NCBI RefSeq assembly: GCF_020921035.1
Contig: NC_063150.1
Location: forward strand, 29,063,826-29,127,825
From: Rhodamnia argentea
Lineage: Eukaryota > Streptophyta > Magnoliopsida > Myrtales > Myrtaceae
DNA: 64,000 bases
Direction: 5' to 3'
Part shown: positions 12,541-23,725 of the stretch, piece after piece
How positions within the stretch are numbered: position 1 is the first letter of the stretch
Layout: each line of letters begins with the position of its first letter
The notes under the pieces: model-generated
The model's database searches: none
The model's input: only the letters and a program-made list of their open reading frames with translations
Told to the model about the DNA's origin: nothing
Made by a program: the position numbers and the translations under genes

Positions 12541-13140
12541 CCTAATGTGACAATTTTTAATAATATCTTTATTTTTTATTTTTATTTTTTCATATTTTCT
12601 TCAACCTCCATTGGTTGCCGAGGTCCAGTGATTTGCCAACCACTGGCGAGGTTGGCCTTGTCCAAATCTGGCGAGGCTTGACCCCGTTCGTCCTTGGACA
12701 AGGTCGGCATCGCTCGGATTTGGTGAGGTTGGGTGAGATCGGCCTCGCTAGCGCCCGACGGTGACGACGAGGCTAACATCATCAATATATGGTGAGGTCC
12801 GACCTCACTGTCACTAGGTCGGGCTCGCCCTTGTTAGGGCTCAATGAGGGCGAGCTTCGCCTGAGGCCCACGAGTCGCCGCACCTCGGGGATTGTTCGGA
12901 GGTTGAAGAAGATAGGAAAGAAAAAAAAAAGAACAAAAAAAAAAGTAAAAAATATTAATCTATTTGTAAAAATTGTCATGTCAGTAATTTTCGGCTAAAA
13001 TCGGTCGGATGGATTGAATTGATACAAATGCAAAAAGTTTAGGATCGAAATGATAAAAAAAAATTTTTTGACCGATTTGACGCAATTACAATAGATTTAG
13101 AACCTTTTTTTTTATTTTTATAATTCTCCAGTTAAAAACC
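12541..13140. repeat. Non-autonomous repeat with GC-rich core (family copy A)
   Basis: The AT-rich edges flank a GC-rich core (about 12600-12900) full of 'ggcgaggt/ggcctcgc' words. The right edge has the 'gaattgatacaaatgcaaaaagtttaggatcgaa' type of sequence seen at the ends of the element at 28371-28812. No coding frame resembles a transposase. The left border is unclear. Confidence 0.4.
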
Positions 13141-15428
13141 TAAACGTAGTTCATTTTTGCTCGTTTATGACATGATTTAATTACTTAAAAAAAGGTTTTT
13201 GCATGTTCGGATTATGCCCAACGCTCCTCCTAATTTCTGATAGAGAGAGATGCATCGATCCGAGAGCATAGAGTGCCCGTCTCTCTCTCTCTCTCTCTCT
13301 CTTCCTCATTTGAGATTGGGCACATACGAAAATGACAATTGAGAAAGAAAGCGACGCATGTGTGAATTGCACGTACACCTATGTACAATGCTATTCGTAT
13401 TCGATTGATTTACTATGATGTTTAGCTCACGTCTTATCTGATTAGCGAGACATAAACGGATTCAGGATTCGATTATGGAAAGCGGGTCTCCTCCATTTCC
13501 AGCAACCAAACCTCGCAATTTGGTGGCCAGAAGTCAGATTCCAGGAACCAATCTCGAAAAATTTGGCAGTTGAAAATGTTGACCACGGCGATCTCGTCGT
13601 GTCTTTGGGTAGCCGCCATGTTTGGTCCCATGTAATTCTCATGTCAGGGGGTTCCGGTGACCCGACGAAACTTTCGGATTGCTAGAGGCTCTAGCGGCCG
13701 AATAAGACCTTCTGACGACCGATCATCTTGGTGGCAAGAGACGATTCTTTCGTTCGCCGTCGCCGTCGCCGTCGCAATCTGAATATATAAAAACATCTAA
13801 CTATCTCAAACTTTAGCTAGCACAATAATGATCAAAACATGTCACATCGTGCTCTTCGACACATGTCGGTGAGAGTCTCTCTCTTTCACATGATCGAGAA
13901 CATGGGAGCTGTCATCCCCGGATCTACAGGGGAAACGCCCTGGATGAAGCAACGCCCACATGGGGTTGGCTGAACGGGGCGCCGTGATTGATTGCGCAAA
14001 GCTTGCTCCTTAAGACACGAGAGAGTCCCACGCACCACCCACGTACGATGTCTAGCAGCTGCGCACATACGCAGGTAGATGCAGCTCGTGGTGGGTCGTT
14101 GTTTTTGAGCGGTCGACCGACACTTACTACCAAGGGAGACGGCTCGATCGAGGTCCCAATAATGAAGGCTTTCTTATAAGTTAACGGGTTTCGAGAATTT
14201 TCAAATGTTTCCCGCGATTTCACGTGGCCGACCTACGTACACCGATAAGATTAAGGCTTTTAATCTTATTTCCCTTGTTGCACAGTTTACCTGCTCTTTC
14301 AAAGAACCTTTTGCAAGCGATCCGCAATGTTTTCCTTTGACTTTACAAATTCTAAAAAAATTATTCCATGCGAGACCAACCGCTTAACGTTTTTATGTCT
14401 ACAACGAATATGGCCATTGCGATTATTACCTTAAGCGGCGTCTCAAGATTATCACATTCAGATATTCGAATCACACTATTAAAGTAGAGGAATTTACACA
14501 CCTTAATTGGGATTCATCATTCTTGATACAAATTATGATGAATCGATAGTCAAGAGCTTCTTCTTTATAACCCCTCGAATCATTGGCTTTAACGAGAGCG
14601 CCCTTCACGTATCGCGTTCCGTGATGGCTCTTTGTGTGAGGGTATGTGAACATTAGGATTAGAGGAGTGACTTGAGCTTCATTTATAGAGTTTGTAACTT
14701 GACCCTCTCATTATGGATCGGGCTTAGCTCGGCTCTCACTAACTAGTCCCATATTAGACTAAATAAGAAACTTTATTTCTTAACTTTGTCATACCAATTA
14801 GTTAATTCAGGCCACAATTAGAAAAACTCTTACATTCTCTAACTTGGGCTAAATTAATTAAAATTGTACTGTATATGCGCATCTTTATATTGGTTTAGAG
14901 ATAATTTCTTAATAGACAATCCGATACCATTAAGTTTCAAACACCGAATCATGGTAGTAATCGCATCAAAAAACACAAAACCATCCATGGTCACAAATAC
15001 TTATAGCTTTACCGATATGGATTTAATGTTGTAGTGTGGCAAACGAATAATACCTTAAACAATAGAGAAATTTTATGTGTTACCCTCTTTGTTAGTCATT
15101 ATTCTCTTTCCTTACATGTCACGAAACCCGATGTGCCACTAGAGAATATCCTTATGTTTCAATAAATCCACAATATGTCTTCCTTTTATAGTTAACTATA
15201 CTTTGTACGTAACAAGATATATGCATATGGGCAAAAATTAAATGCTTTTGCCATTACTCAAGATTTACACAACACCTTGAGATTTTAGACGGATATGTGG
15301 TCAATATGAAAACAATACTTCCATAAACACTATAGTGAATGTAAAAGAGTCAATACATATCAAAACTATTACTAAATGTAATAAAACACAATGTAAACTT
15401 TATTAGAGCAAACACAAAACAACTCCCA
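13141..15428. other. Repeat-rich spacer, probably including a copia 3' LTR
   Basis: 13270-13305 is a CT microsatellite. I see no gene in 13300-14450. From about 14460 to 15420 the sequence lies immediately downstream (in minus-strand sense) of a copia RNase H remnant and a purine-rich tract (TAGTGGGAG), the position of a 3' LTR. It is AT-rich and contains a conserved-looking block around 14570-14700, but I could not find a second LTR copy to set its ends. Confidence 0.3.
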
Positions 15429-15905
15429 CTAAACAATAGCATCTAATGATGCTTCTAAGCCTAACAAATGATATGTCGTAGTAGCACCCCATGATGCTTC
15501 TAAGCCCATGCTTATGACATGTCGTTTAAATATACAAGGGCGAAGACCTTTAGTTAGTGGGGTCGCAATTATATCATCTATGGAAATATGCTCTACTGTA
15601 ATGTCACCATTCTCATTGGTTATGTTTATGATAAAAAACTTAACCTCCAAATGCTTAGACCCCTTGATATCTCTGTTATTGTTAATAAATAACTCTTCAG
15701 AGTTACTGTCACAATATAACTGTATGGACCTATCAACAAGGTCACCTGTGATCAACTCCCTAATGAGATTCCGGAGCCAAATAGCTTGGGTAGCAACCGA
15801 AAAACATGCTATAAACTCTGCTTGCTTGATGAAGGATGATATAGATTTTTGTTTATCACGTTTCCATAATACTGCACTTCTATAACTTTTTACTTTGAAT
15901 GCTTG
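15429..15905 (-). pseudogene. Ty1/copia polyprotein fragment (C-terminal RNase H)
   Basis: One minus-strand frame is open from about 15905 to the stop at 15429. It carries the copia RNase H end: LWKRDKQKSIS, QAEFIACFSVATQAIWLRNL, YCDSNSEELFINNN, GSKHLEVKFF, VEHISIDD and TPLTKGL. These match the usual 'QAEFVA..YCDN.AA..F..NN...GSKHI..K' pattern of copia polyproteins. Everything upstream (gag, protease, integrase, reverse transcriptase) is missing, so this is a truncated remnant. A polypurine-like TAGTGGGAG follows the stop. Confidence 0.8.
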
Positions 15906-16636
15906 TAATTGTGAATATCAAATTGAGCGGTAAGAGGATTACCAAAGTTAGAATTAGAGATTTCGTTTATTGGGTCTCGGCTCATCCCTTTATTTTTTAG
16001 ATATGGAGAATGGATCATCGATTGCCACTTTTTGGAGCCGTGGTACATGTAGAATACGCTTATGAAGATATTTTTGTTCCCAAACAAGCTGTAGTGTATA
16101 GTTAGTGTACTTCTATTGTATGTTTCAACATTGGACTTGCAGAATGGGTTCCACATCTTTATATTGCCTAGTATTTTAACGTTAAGGGCGATTTGGTAGG
16201 ACTAATTATGGATTTTGATGGTCCGACAGGTTTTGGCAACAATGACCCACCGATGGGTGAAATCGTTGATCCATAGTTGGATGACCGATGATTATGTAGA
16301 CAGGCTTTTGGCAATGGAGAAGTGAAGTAGTGCGGATAGGCGACCCTAAACATTTTCCTAGGTCTATGTATTTTGTATGATGTTTGCCTATCAATGCTTG
16401 TAATATAAAAACTATGCTATGTATATTTGGTAAACTAGTGTTATAAAATAAATGATGCTTATGTATTTGGTAAACTCGTGGGATGATGCATCGGGGATGA
16501 TGACGTGAAAGTTTTATTATGCTTCTGCATGCTATTAATATATGAAAGATAACAATGGTAAAGACACGTGTAGAGCGTTACATTTTGGAACGTTACCGTG
16601 TGATTTGGGAATGAAAAAGGTGGAAGCTGGTAGGCT

Positions 16637-16905
16637 TGTAACGACCCGGTCCGATAAGGGAGGAGAGTGGTCGCCGGGGTTGAAAGGCTTAGATAAGGAG
16701 CGGCTCCTGACAAGCTTCTAGGATAGCGAAGGGGAAAGGGATGAATCGAATCCCACATTGCATGGGTGTGTGAGGTGAAATACTATATATGTGTGGCATT
16801 TGTCATTAACTTGCAACGAGGCCTTTTCTAGGTAAAAAAGAAAAATCGTGTAAGCTCCGGCTTAAAGCGGACAACATTCTTGGCACGTGGGACCTAGGCA
16901 TGACA
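16637..16905 (+). mobile_element. Short LTR of a TRIM/LARD-type retroelement (probable)
   Basis: The 269-bp block begins TGTAACGACCCGG and ends TGACA, followed after one base by TGGTATAG, which resembles the start of a tRNA-Met primer-binding site (TGGTATCAGAG) but diverges after seven bases. Inside are 'cgaatcccacattgcatggg' and a TATA-like tactatatat (16781-16790), then 'cggcttaaagcggacaac'. These are words typical of small plant retroelement LTRs. No partner LTR was identified. Confidence 0.45.
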
Positions 16906-18280
16906 CTGGTATAGGGTAAGGATCCCCTCTCCCGCCCGGGTTACGGGAAGGCCGCACTTGCTTAATGGCGGCAAGAACAACCCTCCCTAGCCCAACACCG
17001 GCCCAAGCAAGGGTAGCCTGCTACCCACCGGGACAGGGGAGGGGAGGGGATAAAAAAGAAAAAGAAAAAAAATAAAGGACAAAAATGCCCTTCGACTAGG
17101 CTTTTTTTTGAAATAATTTGAGCACTTCAGGGTTTTATTTGAAAAAATGATGGCACTTCATGCCCTTTTTTGAAATTATCCCTTATTATTATTATTATTT
17201 TTTTATTCTTTCATTCCCGCTCGCTCCAATCGATTGTCGAGATTAAGTGACCGACTAGAGATGGCGAGGTCGTGCCTCCCTAGCAATGGTGGAGGTTTGC
17301 CCTTGCTAGTAGTCGGCGGGGGTGAGCTTCACTAGAGAACGGTGAGATCGCCCACGCCTTTGACTAAGCAACAACAACGACCTAGAATTAGAGATCACTT
17401 AAATTCTAGCAGTTATCATCAAATGTTTTTTCCACATAATTTTTTTTTCTCACAATAACGTGCAAATCATTTATTTTATGACCAATCCATGCTCGAAATT
17501 AATTTTATGTTACCTTATATTTGAAATTCATTTTCGTTTTTAAAGTTTAAATGAAAAGCACAGACATATAAAATTAATTAGATGAGATCGTCAAAAATTT
17601 CTCATCCATAATGGCAGCTAATGCTTCTTCTGCAGTACTCGGTAATTTCGAATTCAAAACTCTTTTTTCTCGTGTCCTCATGACACTTGATATCCAAATC
17701 TTGTCCCTTATTATTATTATTTTCAACCGTATCTGATGTTGCGTTCGAAAAGTATAGAGATGAATTACTTTTTAATGGATTCCTTATTTTCATTGTCACG
17801 GAAAAATCAAAATTCTTAAAATTTACTATTCTATTTTCTTTTTTCTGGTCAAAATTACCATTCTAATTTTCAATCACCATCATTTTCCATCATTTTCCAT
17901 TATTTCCCAAGCAAAACTAAAAATCTCCTCTGAGACGTTTTGGCAGAATTTTGCAATAAAAGCAATGAAAATACCACAAAAAGAAAAAAAAAAGGAAAAA
18001 AAAAGGAAAAATCCATTCAGACAGCAGTCGACAGCCTGGGAGATGGTGGCGGGGGGATGACACGTCCACCGGCCGCTCCCGATAAAACGCGGCTTTGTCC
18101 CGGCCGCCGACGCGCCCACCGACTGCCCAGTCCAACCAAAAGACTCCCCTCCACACCGACGGCCGAGATCGAATCTCAGTCCCTCCCAAACCATTTTCCA
18201 CCCGTCCGATCCCTAAATGAATGAATCTATCCCGAATCACGGTTCGCAGGGGAGTCACTCTCTTAACTCCCTCTCTCCTC
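16906..18280. other. Spacer upstream of SAM synthetase
   Basis: 16915-17045 is GC-rich and gene-free, perhaps the internal part of the retroelement to its left. About 17090-17380 resembles other GC-core repeats ('gagatggcgaggtcgtgcc'). 17390-18000 is AT-rich. 18040-18180 is GC-rich and includes gatgacacgtcc (about 18055-18066), an ACGT-core motif of the kind bound by bZIP factors, within about 230 bp of the SAM synthetase TATA box. Confidence 0.4.
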
Positions 18281-18291
18281 GCTCAACCATC

Positions 18292-18298
18292 TATAAAT
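18292..18298 (+). promoter_or_regulatory. TATA box of the SAM synthetase gene
   Basis: TATAAAT lies in a CT-rich context. A start about 30 bp downstream would give a leader whose first exon ends at the donor 18399/18400, followed by a 5'UTR intron. The distance and context fit a plant TATA promoter. Confidence 0.65.
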
Positions 18299-18399
18299 TT
18301 CCTGCTCCCACCGTCTCGTTCCTCGCCACTTGCTCCGATCGCGAAGCCGAACTTTCCGTTTCGTTCCGGCGCGGAGAAATTTCGTCCCTCGGGCTCTAG

Positions 18400-19066
18400 G
18401 TAATGATCGCGTCTTCTCCGGGATTTTCTCCATTTGTTGTGTTTGGTGTGACGTGATTCGGTCGGTGAGTGAGTTCCAATGTTGATTTTGGCGGATCTGC
18501 GAGTTTTCTCGAGTAGGGTTTGGGTTTCGGGTTTTGCTTGCATGGTGGATCTGATGCTGTTCTCGTTGGCGGACGCATTTCTCTGCTTTGAGACGATTCA
18601 TGTGAAGTGTGTAGCGCATTCGCTGTTGATTCTATTCTTGCGAAATGGTAGAAGGCGAGAAGGGAGCGGTTTTGAATTGGTTCTAGTTTAGATCCGGGCG
18701 AAATCAGCAGGGTTGGTGTGTGTAGCGTTGATTTTGCTTGTATCCAGAGCGTTCAGGTGGCGTGGACGTGTTATTTGAGTTCGATGAAGTCGGGTCATAA
18801 TTAATAAGCATGTCTCATCCTCGATTTACTATGTGTTACCGTGATTCCAGCGTTCTGTTTGGCCCCGATGTTGTCCGTCCATTGCCTGTGGTTTTGGTTT
18901 TGATAGGCTGACATTCCAAAGTCCTCCTGGGATCTTAGACAATTGTTTCTCTAGGAAAATCATTTTCTGGTATCATTCCCGTCATTTCTTGATCCGGTCT
19001 AGATTCAAGAACCCCCTTTAAGGTTGTTGAAAGATATTGATTTTGGTTTTACCATTTTGCTCTCAG
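18400..19066 (+). other. 5'UTR intron of the SAM synthetase gene
   Basis: Donor CTCTAG|GTAATG (18399/18400) and acceptor TCTCAG|CTGAAAGCA (19066/19067). The 667-nt, T-rich intron lies nine bases before the start codon. SAM synthetase genes of other plants commonly have one leader intron in this position, often an expression enhancer; the enhancer role here is inference. Confidence 0.7.
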
Positions 19067-19075
19067 CTGAAAGCA

Positions 19076-20257
19076 ATGGAGACTTTCCTATTCACCTCCG
19101 AGTCGGTGAATGAGGGACACCCGGACAAGCTCTGCGACCAGATCTCCGACGCAGTCCTCGATGCTTGCTTGGCGCAGGACCCCGACAGCAAGGTTGCTTG
19201 CGAGACCTGCACCAAGACCAACATGGTCATGGTGTTTGGAGAGATCACCACTAAGGCCAATGTTGACTATGAGAAGATCGTGCGCAACACCTGCAGGGGC
19301 ATTGGATTTGTGTCCGATGATGTGGGCCTTGATGCCGATAACTGCAAGGTCCTCGTTAACATTGAGCAGCAGAGTCCTGATATTGCCCAGGGCGTCCATG
19401 GCCATCTCACCAAGCGGCCGGAGGAGATTGGTGCTGGTGATCAGGGACACATGTTCGGCTATGCCACTGATGAGACGCCAGAGCTGATGCCTCTGAGCCA
19501 TGTGCTTGCTACCAAGCTCGGTGCCCGCCTCACTGATGTCCGCAAGAATGGCACTTGCCCGTGGTTGAGGCCGGATGGGAAGACCCAAGTCACTGTGGAG
19601 TACTACAATGAGAATGGCGCCAGGGTCCCTATTCGCGTCCACACCGTCCTCATCTCCACTCAGCATGATGAGACTGTCACGAACGATGAGATTGCTACTG
19701 ATCTCAAGGAACATGTCATCAAGCATGTGATCCCGGAGAAGTATCTGGATGAGAAGACAATCTTCCACCTGAACCCATCAGGCCGTTTCGTGATTGGTGG
19801 TCCCCATGGCGATGCCGGTCTCACAGGCCGTAAGATCATCATCGACACTTACGGTGGATGGGGTGCTCATGGTGGTGGTGCTTTCTCCGGGAAAGATCCG
19901 ACCAAGGTGGATCGCAGCGGGGCCTACATTGTTAGGCAGGCTGCCAAGAGCATTGTTGCCAGTGGGCTTGCGAGGAGGTGCATTGTTCAGGTTTCCTATG
20001 CCATTGGTGTTCCTGAACCCTTGTCCGTCTTTGTGGACACATACGGTACTGGGAAGATCCCTGACAAGGAGATCCTGAAGATCGTGAAGGAGAACTTCGA
20101 CTTCCGGCCGGGCATGATTGCCATCAACCTGGATCTCAAGAGGGGCGGCAACGGCAGGTTCTTGAAGACTGCTGCCTATGGACATTTCGGGAGGGACGAC
20201 CCCGACTTCACATGGGAAGTGGTGACGCCCCTCAAGTGGGAAAAGCCCCAAGTTTGA
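19076..20257 (+). CDS. SAMS: S-adenosylmethionine synthetase (methionine adenosyltransferase)
   Basis: A single uninterrupted coding exon of 393 aa, the usual length for plant SAM synthetases. It makes S-adenosylmethionine from methionine and ATP in the cytosol, the methyl donor for methyltransferases and the precursor of ethylene and polyamines. Visible motifs are GHPDK (14-18, ATP binding), [16 protein letters not shown] (119-134, signature 1), the region from [11 protein letters not shown] (241-251) to GGGAFSGKD (266-274, signature 2 P-loop) and the C-terminal [12 protein letters not shown] 19076 starts the canonical METFLF; an in-frame ATG at 19037 lies inside the predicted leader intron. 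Residue 114 is Arg, where Arabidopsis MAT1 is reported to have the nitrosylation-sensitive Cys. Codon use is GC-rich at third positions, unlike neighbouring genes, which fits high expression. Confidence 0.98.
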   Translation: METFLFTSESVNEGHPDKLCDQISDAVLDACLAQDPDSKVACETCTKTNMVMVFGEITTKANVDYEKIVRNTCRGIGFVSDDVGLDADNCKVLVNIEQQSPDIAQGVHGHLTKRPEEIGAGDQGHMFGYATDETPELMPLSHVLATKLGARLTDVRKNGTCPWLRPDGKTQVTVEYYNENGARVPIRVHTVLISTQHDETVTNDEIATDLKEHVIKHVIPEKYLDEKTIFHLNPSGRFVIGGPHGDAGLTGRKIIIDTYGGWGAHGGGAFSGKDPTKVDRSGAYIVRQAAKSIVASGLARRCIVQVSYAIGVPEPLSVFVDTYGTGKIPDKEILKIVKENFDFRPGMIAINLDLKRGGNGRFLKTAAYGHFGRDDPDFTWEVVTPLKWEKPQV

Positions 20258-21840
20258 ATCAGTGTTGCTCTACCAGTTACCGTTTGCTGTCTGCCCCTTT
20301 TGTTCTTTCTTTCTTTTCGGTTTTTGATTTCTCGTTCTCTTCCGCCATGATTTGGTTGTTTTGTTTCAGTGCGAGATGTCTGAGTTCCTAGATATGATAG
20401 GGTCATATTCTTTAGAAAAGAAGCATAAGTTTGATTATTGGGCTGTGAATGAAGATGATATCTAGCCGAATTCTGGTAGTGGAAGAACAAGACGAAACAG
20501 TATTCTGTTTGTTTTTACCAAATGCTAAAGATTCAAAGGAAGTAGGTTCTTGCTTTTTGCCGTGTGGAAAAAGCGCACTGGAAATTTCGTGCATTTTGAT
20601 GATGGTCTCTTTAGTATCGTCGGGTCATCGTCATCGCCTCCGTCAGCAGGGGTAGGTAACATGGCTGGTTCGTCCTTTTGTTTCGGCTCATGAGTCACGG
20701 ACTAGACTTGGACGCCGACACGTCCGATAAAGTAGGGCCGAGGAAAACGTGGAAGTTGATGTTGAAGATCAGACGGGCCCGACACAATTTCTCAAGTCTT
20801 CTACGACACGTCAGTTATGCGCACGTTTTTTATGCATGCAGAAAACATTAGGATCGCGGAGGAGTTGGAACTTAGATCAAACTTGGCGAACTCCCCCGGG
20901 ACCAGATTTTTTAGTACAATGGTCCGGCCCAAAGAGAAAAAAATTTGTTTAATGAGCGGTGCTCTTCATTTAAGGCGATTTTCTCTTAGCTTCTTCTTGG
21001 TCTATGTGCCCATTCTCCGTGCTAAATGCACGAGATGGAAATTTGTCGAATCCTCCAAGAAAAATTCTCGAGGAAGGTTAGGCACACATAACAAAACTTC
21101 TGAAGTAAATTTTTTTTCGTACTTTAGAAGTAGTTTTGAAGCCACTTGAAAAAGTAAAAAAAATTTACTTCTCTTTAGAAGTAGAAAAATCAATTTCTAA
21201 TTAGAAATTATTTTCTAGAGCAAAAATGTTGTCATGCATACCCAAAGAAAGTGTAGAGTTGAAACTCAATCGATTAGAAAAGTTCTTAGTCAATGTTGTC
21301 TTGGACACTAAAGGCCACGGTCCTACGTTTGCTTCTTGTTGAGTTTAGCCTTGAAGTCCCAGTACGAGGTCTCGCCATCTTGGACGCTGGGGATTATTGG
21401 ACTCTGTTTGTAGGGCCGTTATCAGCTATGCTTTGCGGACGTAATGAGCCTTGCATAGGCGTAAGAACATACATTTATAACCATTAGTCTGCCAAAGCTT
21501 GTAGACGAATGATTCTTGATCCGGTCAGGTTCATCAGGCTTAGGTGCACGCGCACCTACGAGCATGCGATTTAACCAATTAGACCACAAGAATCACTATT
21601 ACATCCGAGTTTGTCGGTTCCCATCTCATGATCTAGTTTCGAACCAACAACGATGCCGCGCTCTAATTCTCCTCACGTTCGAGGTGCTAATTTTATGTAC
21701 CGATCAGTTTGATTAGCTGGTATGTCAAAACCGTTGCGGCTCCAAGCTCATATATAGTCATAGCTAATACAACGCCTTTCATCTTGCTCCCCCACTTTCT
21801 GCTTTTAGTATCAATTTTCTCCCCCTATGTTTGTGTCAGA
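20258..21840. other. SAM synthetase 3' region and spacer, no gene seen
   Basis: 20258-20470 is probably the T-rich 3'UTR. The remainder has no frame resembling a known protein. Around 21090-21200 are short repeats of 'acttctgaagtaaattt' and 'tttacttctctttagaagt' that can pair with each other; I do not recognise an element. Confidence 0.4.
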
Positions 21841-22025
21841 TGTAAAGTGCGAAACCTCGCTGGTTATACCACTCGTAGGGTATGGGGAAGGATTAAAAAA
21901 GAAGAAGAAGCAATTGGTGAGAGGCACACAAATATAAAGTAGAGAGAACTATGTTCAAAATGCCTTTTGCATAGGCTTACATGGAAAAAATACAAGCTTA
22001 TTGCAAAGCTTGTATTTTCTCCGTT

Positions 22026-22076
22026 ATACATACATACATACATACATACATACATACATACATACATACATACATT
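22026..22076. repeat. (TACA)n microsatellite
   Basis: About a dozen tandem TACA units lie inside the copia 3' LTR at the point where it stops matching the 5' LTR block. The tract is absent from the other LTR, so it expanded after insertion. Confidence 0.95.
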
Positions 22077-22284
22077 GAAATCCACCGCCCCTTCTATCAT
22101 TGCCAACTTGACAAGGAGAAATTTAAGTTGGTTTTCCCTTCTTTGTATCTTATCCAACACTTAGTGAAAAAAAAAGAAAGATAAGAGATAACATTTCTTA
22201 TCGCTTTCGTATAGATAAGAGATAACCTTATCCAAGAAAAAGTCAAAATCAAGATTGCACTTTACTTCTTTAATGTAATTAGAG

Positions 22285-23659
22285 CCTGCATGGCAACGAT
22301 TCTGATTCAAAAAATAATTTTGATTAGAATTGTTTTTTTTGATTATATTCCTCGGATGAGTTTTAGAGAATCAGAACGTACTTAGTAATCGCACAAAATT
22401 TTTGTTCCTAAAACAAAAACGCGTTTTGGTAACTGTACAAAATTTTTGTTCCTGTAAATAATTTTTCTTCTCAATTTTTGTCATTTAAGTCAAATAATTA
22501 AGTAGTTACTTTGTGAAATTTCATCCTACATTTCAAATTAATTGAAAATTAATTTATATTGATTCTATTATATAACGTATTGCATATAATATTTTTTCGT
22601 GCTATTCCGTCTAATTGTTGTGTCATAACGAGTCATTTTAAGCTTAAAAAGGATAGATTATATTGGGTTAGTGTGTGATTTCAAATTAACTCAGGCTCTA
22701 GTAGGCTTATACTAAATTGTAACGAAGGAATATCAAATTTGATCATAGTGTGATCGATGATATGTGTATGTATACATATAAATGGAGTCGCCACCAATCT
22801 TTGAGGAAGATAGATCGAGAACATTATTGAACGGTTGGGAGAAACTGTTCGATTCTATGCAACTAGGGAAATCTAGGGTCTAGGACTTGGTTACGTCGGT
22901 GTTTCCACCGACGCTTTTTTGGCATCGAAGTTGAGTGTTTTCTAAACGTGTTTCATACAAATTTTTAATTCATTTTTAAACCTAAGAGATAAGCCAATAC
23001 TAAGTGTTCACGCAGGTTGTTTTTGTCTTTTTTCAAATTTTCTAAAACTAGACTAAGTCTAAAATACTTAAACATAGGCAAATCACAATCAATGAAATCA
23101 AGTGCACAATCAAGGAATCATGACATTGATAAATTGCATCATAAAACCCTAATGAAGCCTTAAGGGCCCGGAGAAATGTGATTTGAGTTTAATTTCAAAG
23201 GTGTCTATGATTTTCCTAAAAAAGAATAAAATCTATGAAATCTAGGGAATCTAGACCCAAATTTATGAAAATGAGGTCAAACTAGCCTAATCTAAGTTTC
23301 TTCTATTTTCAGGGATTTTCTACAATTTTTTAAGAATTTTTTAGAAATTTTTTATTTTATTTTTTTACTATCCCATATATTTTTCTTTGAAAATGAGACC
23401 TTGTTATGTTTTAGGTTAAATGAAAAGTGATAAAAGAACAGAAAAGGAAAAGTAAGAGATGCGAAACTTTATTCTGTTTTGTGATTTTCAAAAGTTATTC
23501 TTTTTCTAGAACAAATTTTTTTTTATTCTTATTTTTGCTCCAAAACTGTTTCTGGGAATAAAATCAGAATTAGAATCATTTACATTATCAAACATAATTC
23601 TCATCATTTTTTATTGTAGAGAACAGAATTATATAATCAGAATTATTGCCATGTAGGCC
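22285..23659. mobile_element. Non-autonomous TIR DNA transposon inserted in the copia 3' LTR
   Basis: The left end CCTGCATGGCAACGATTCTG and the reverse complement of the right end (GGCCTACATGGCAATAATTCTG) are matching terminal inverted repeats, and the similarity continues inward in diverged form. The element is flanked by a direct repeat ATTAGAG (22278-22284 and 23660-23666), the target-site duplication. The 7-8 bp size suggests the hAT superfamily, by inference. The interior is AT-rich with no transposase; a stretch near 22783 ('tggagtcgccaccaatct') looks like a further LTR-type fragment. Confidence 0.65.
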
Positions 23660-23725
23660 ATTAGAGAACCAAAGTGCAATTAGGACTTCTCATATTAGGT
23701 GTTGACTCCAACACTCCCCCTCAAC

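Noticed and set aside
13886-14223. Overlapping frames of 60-99 codons on both strands
   Set aside because: No family similarity and no supporting promoter or splice structure; they lie in repeat-rich spacer.
19088-19768. 226-codon open frame antisense to SAM synthetase
   Set aside because: It is the mirror of a GC-third-position coding exon; codon bias of the real gene keeps the antisense frame open and it has no family motifs.
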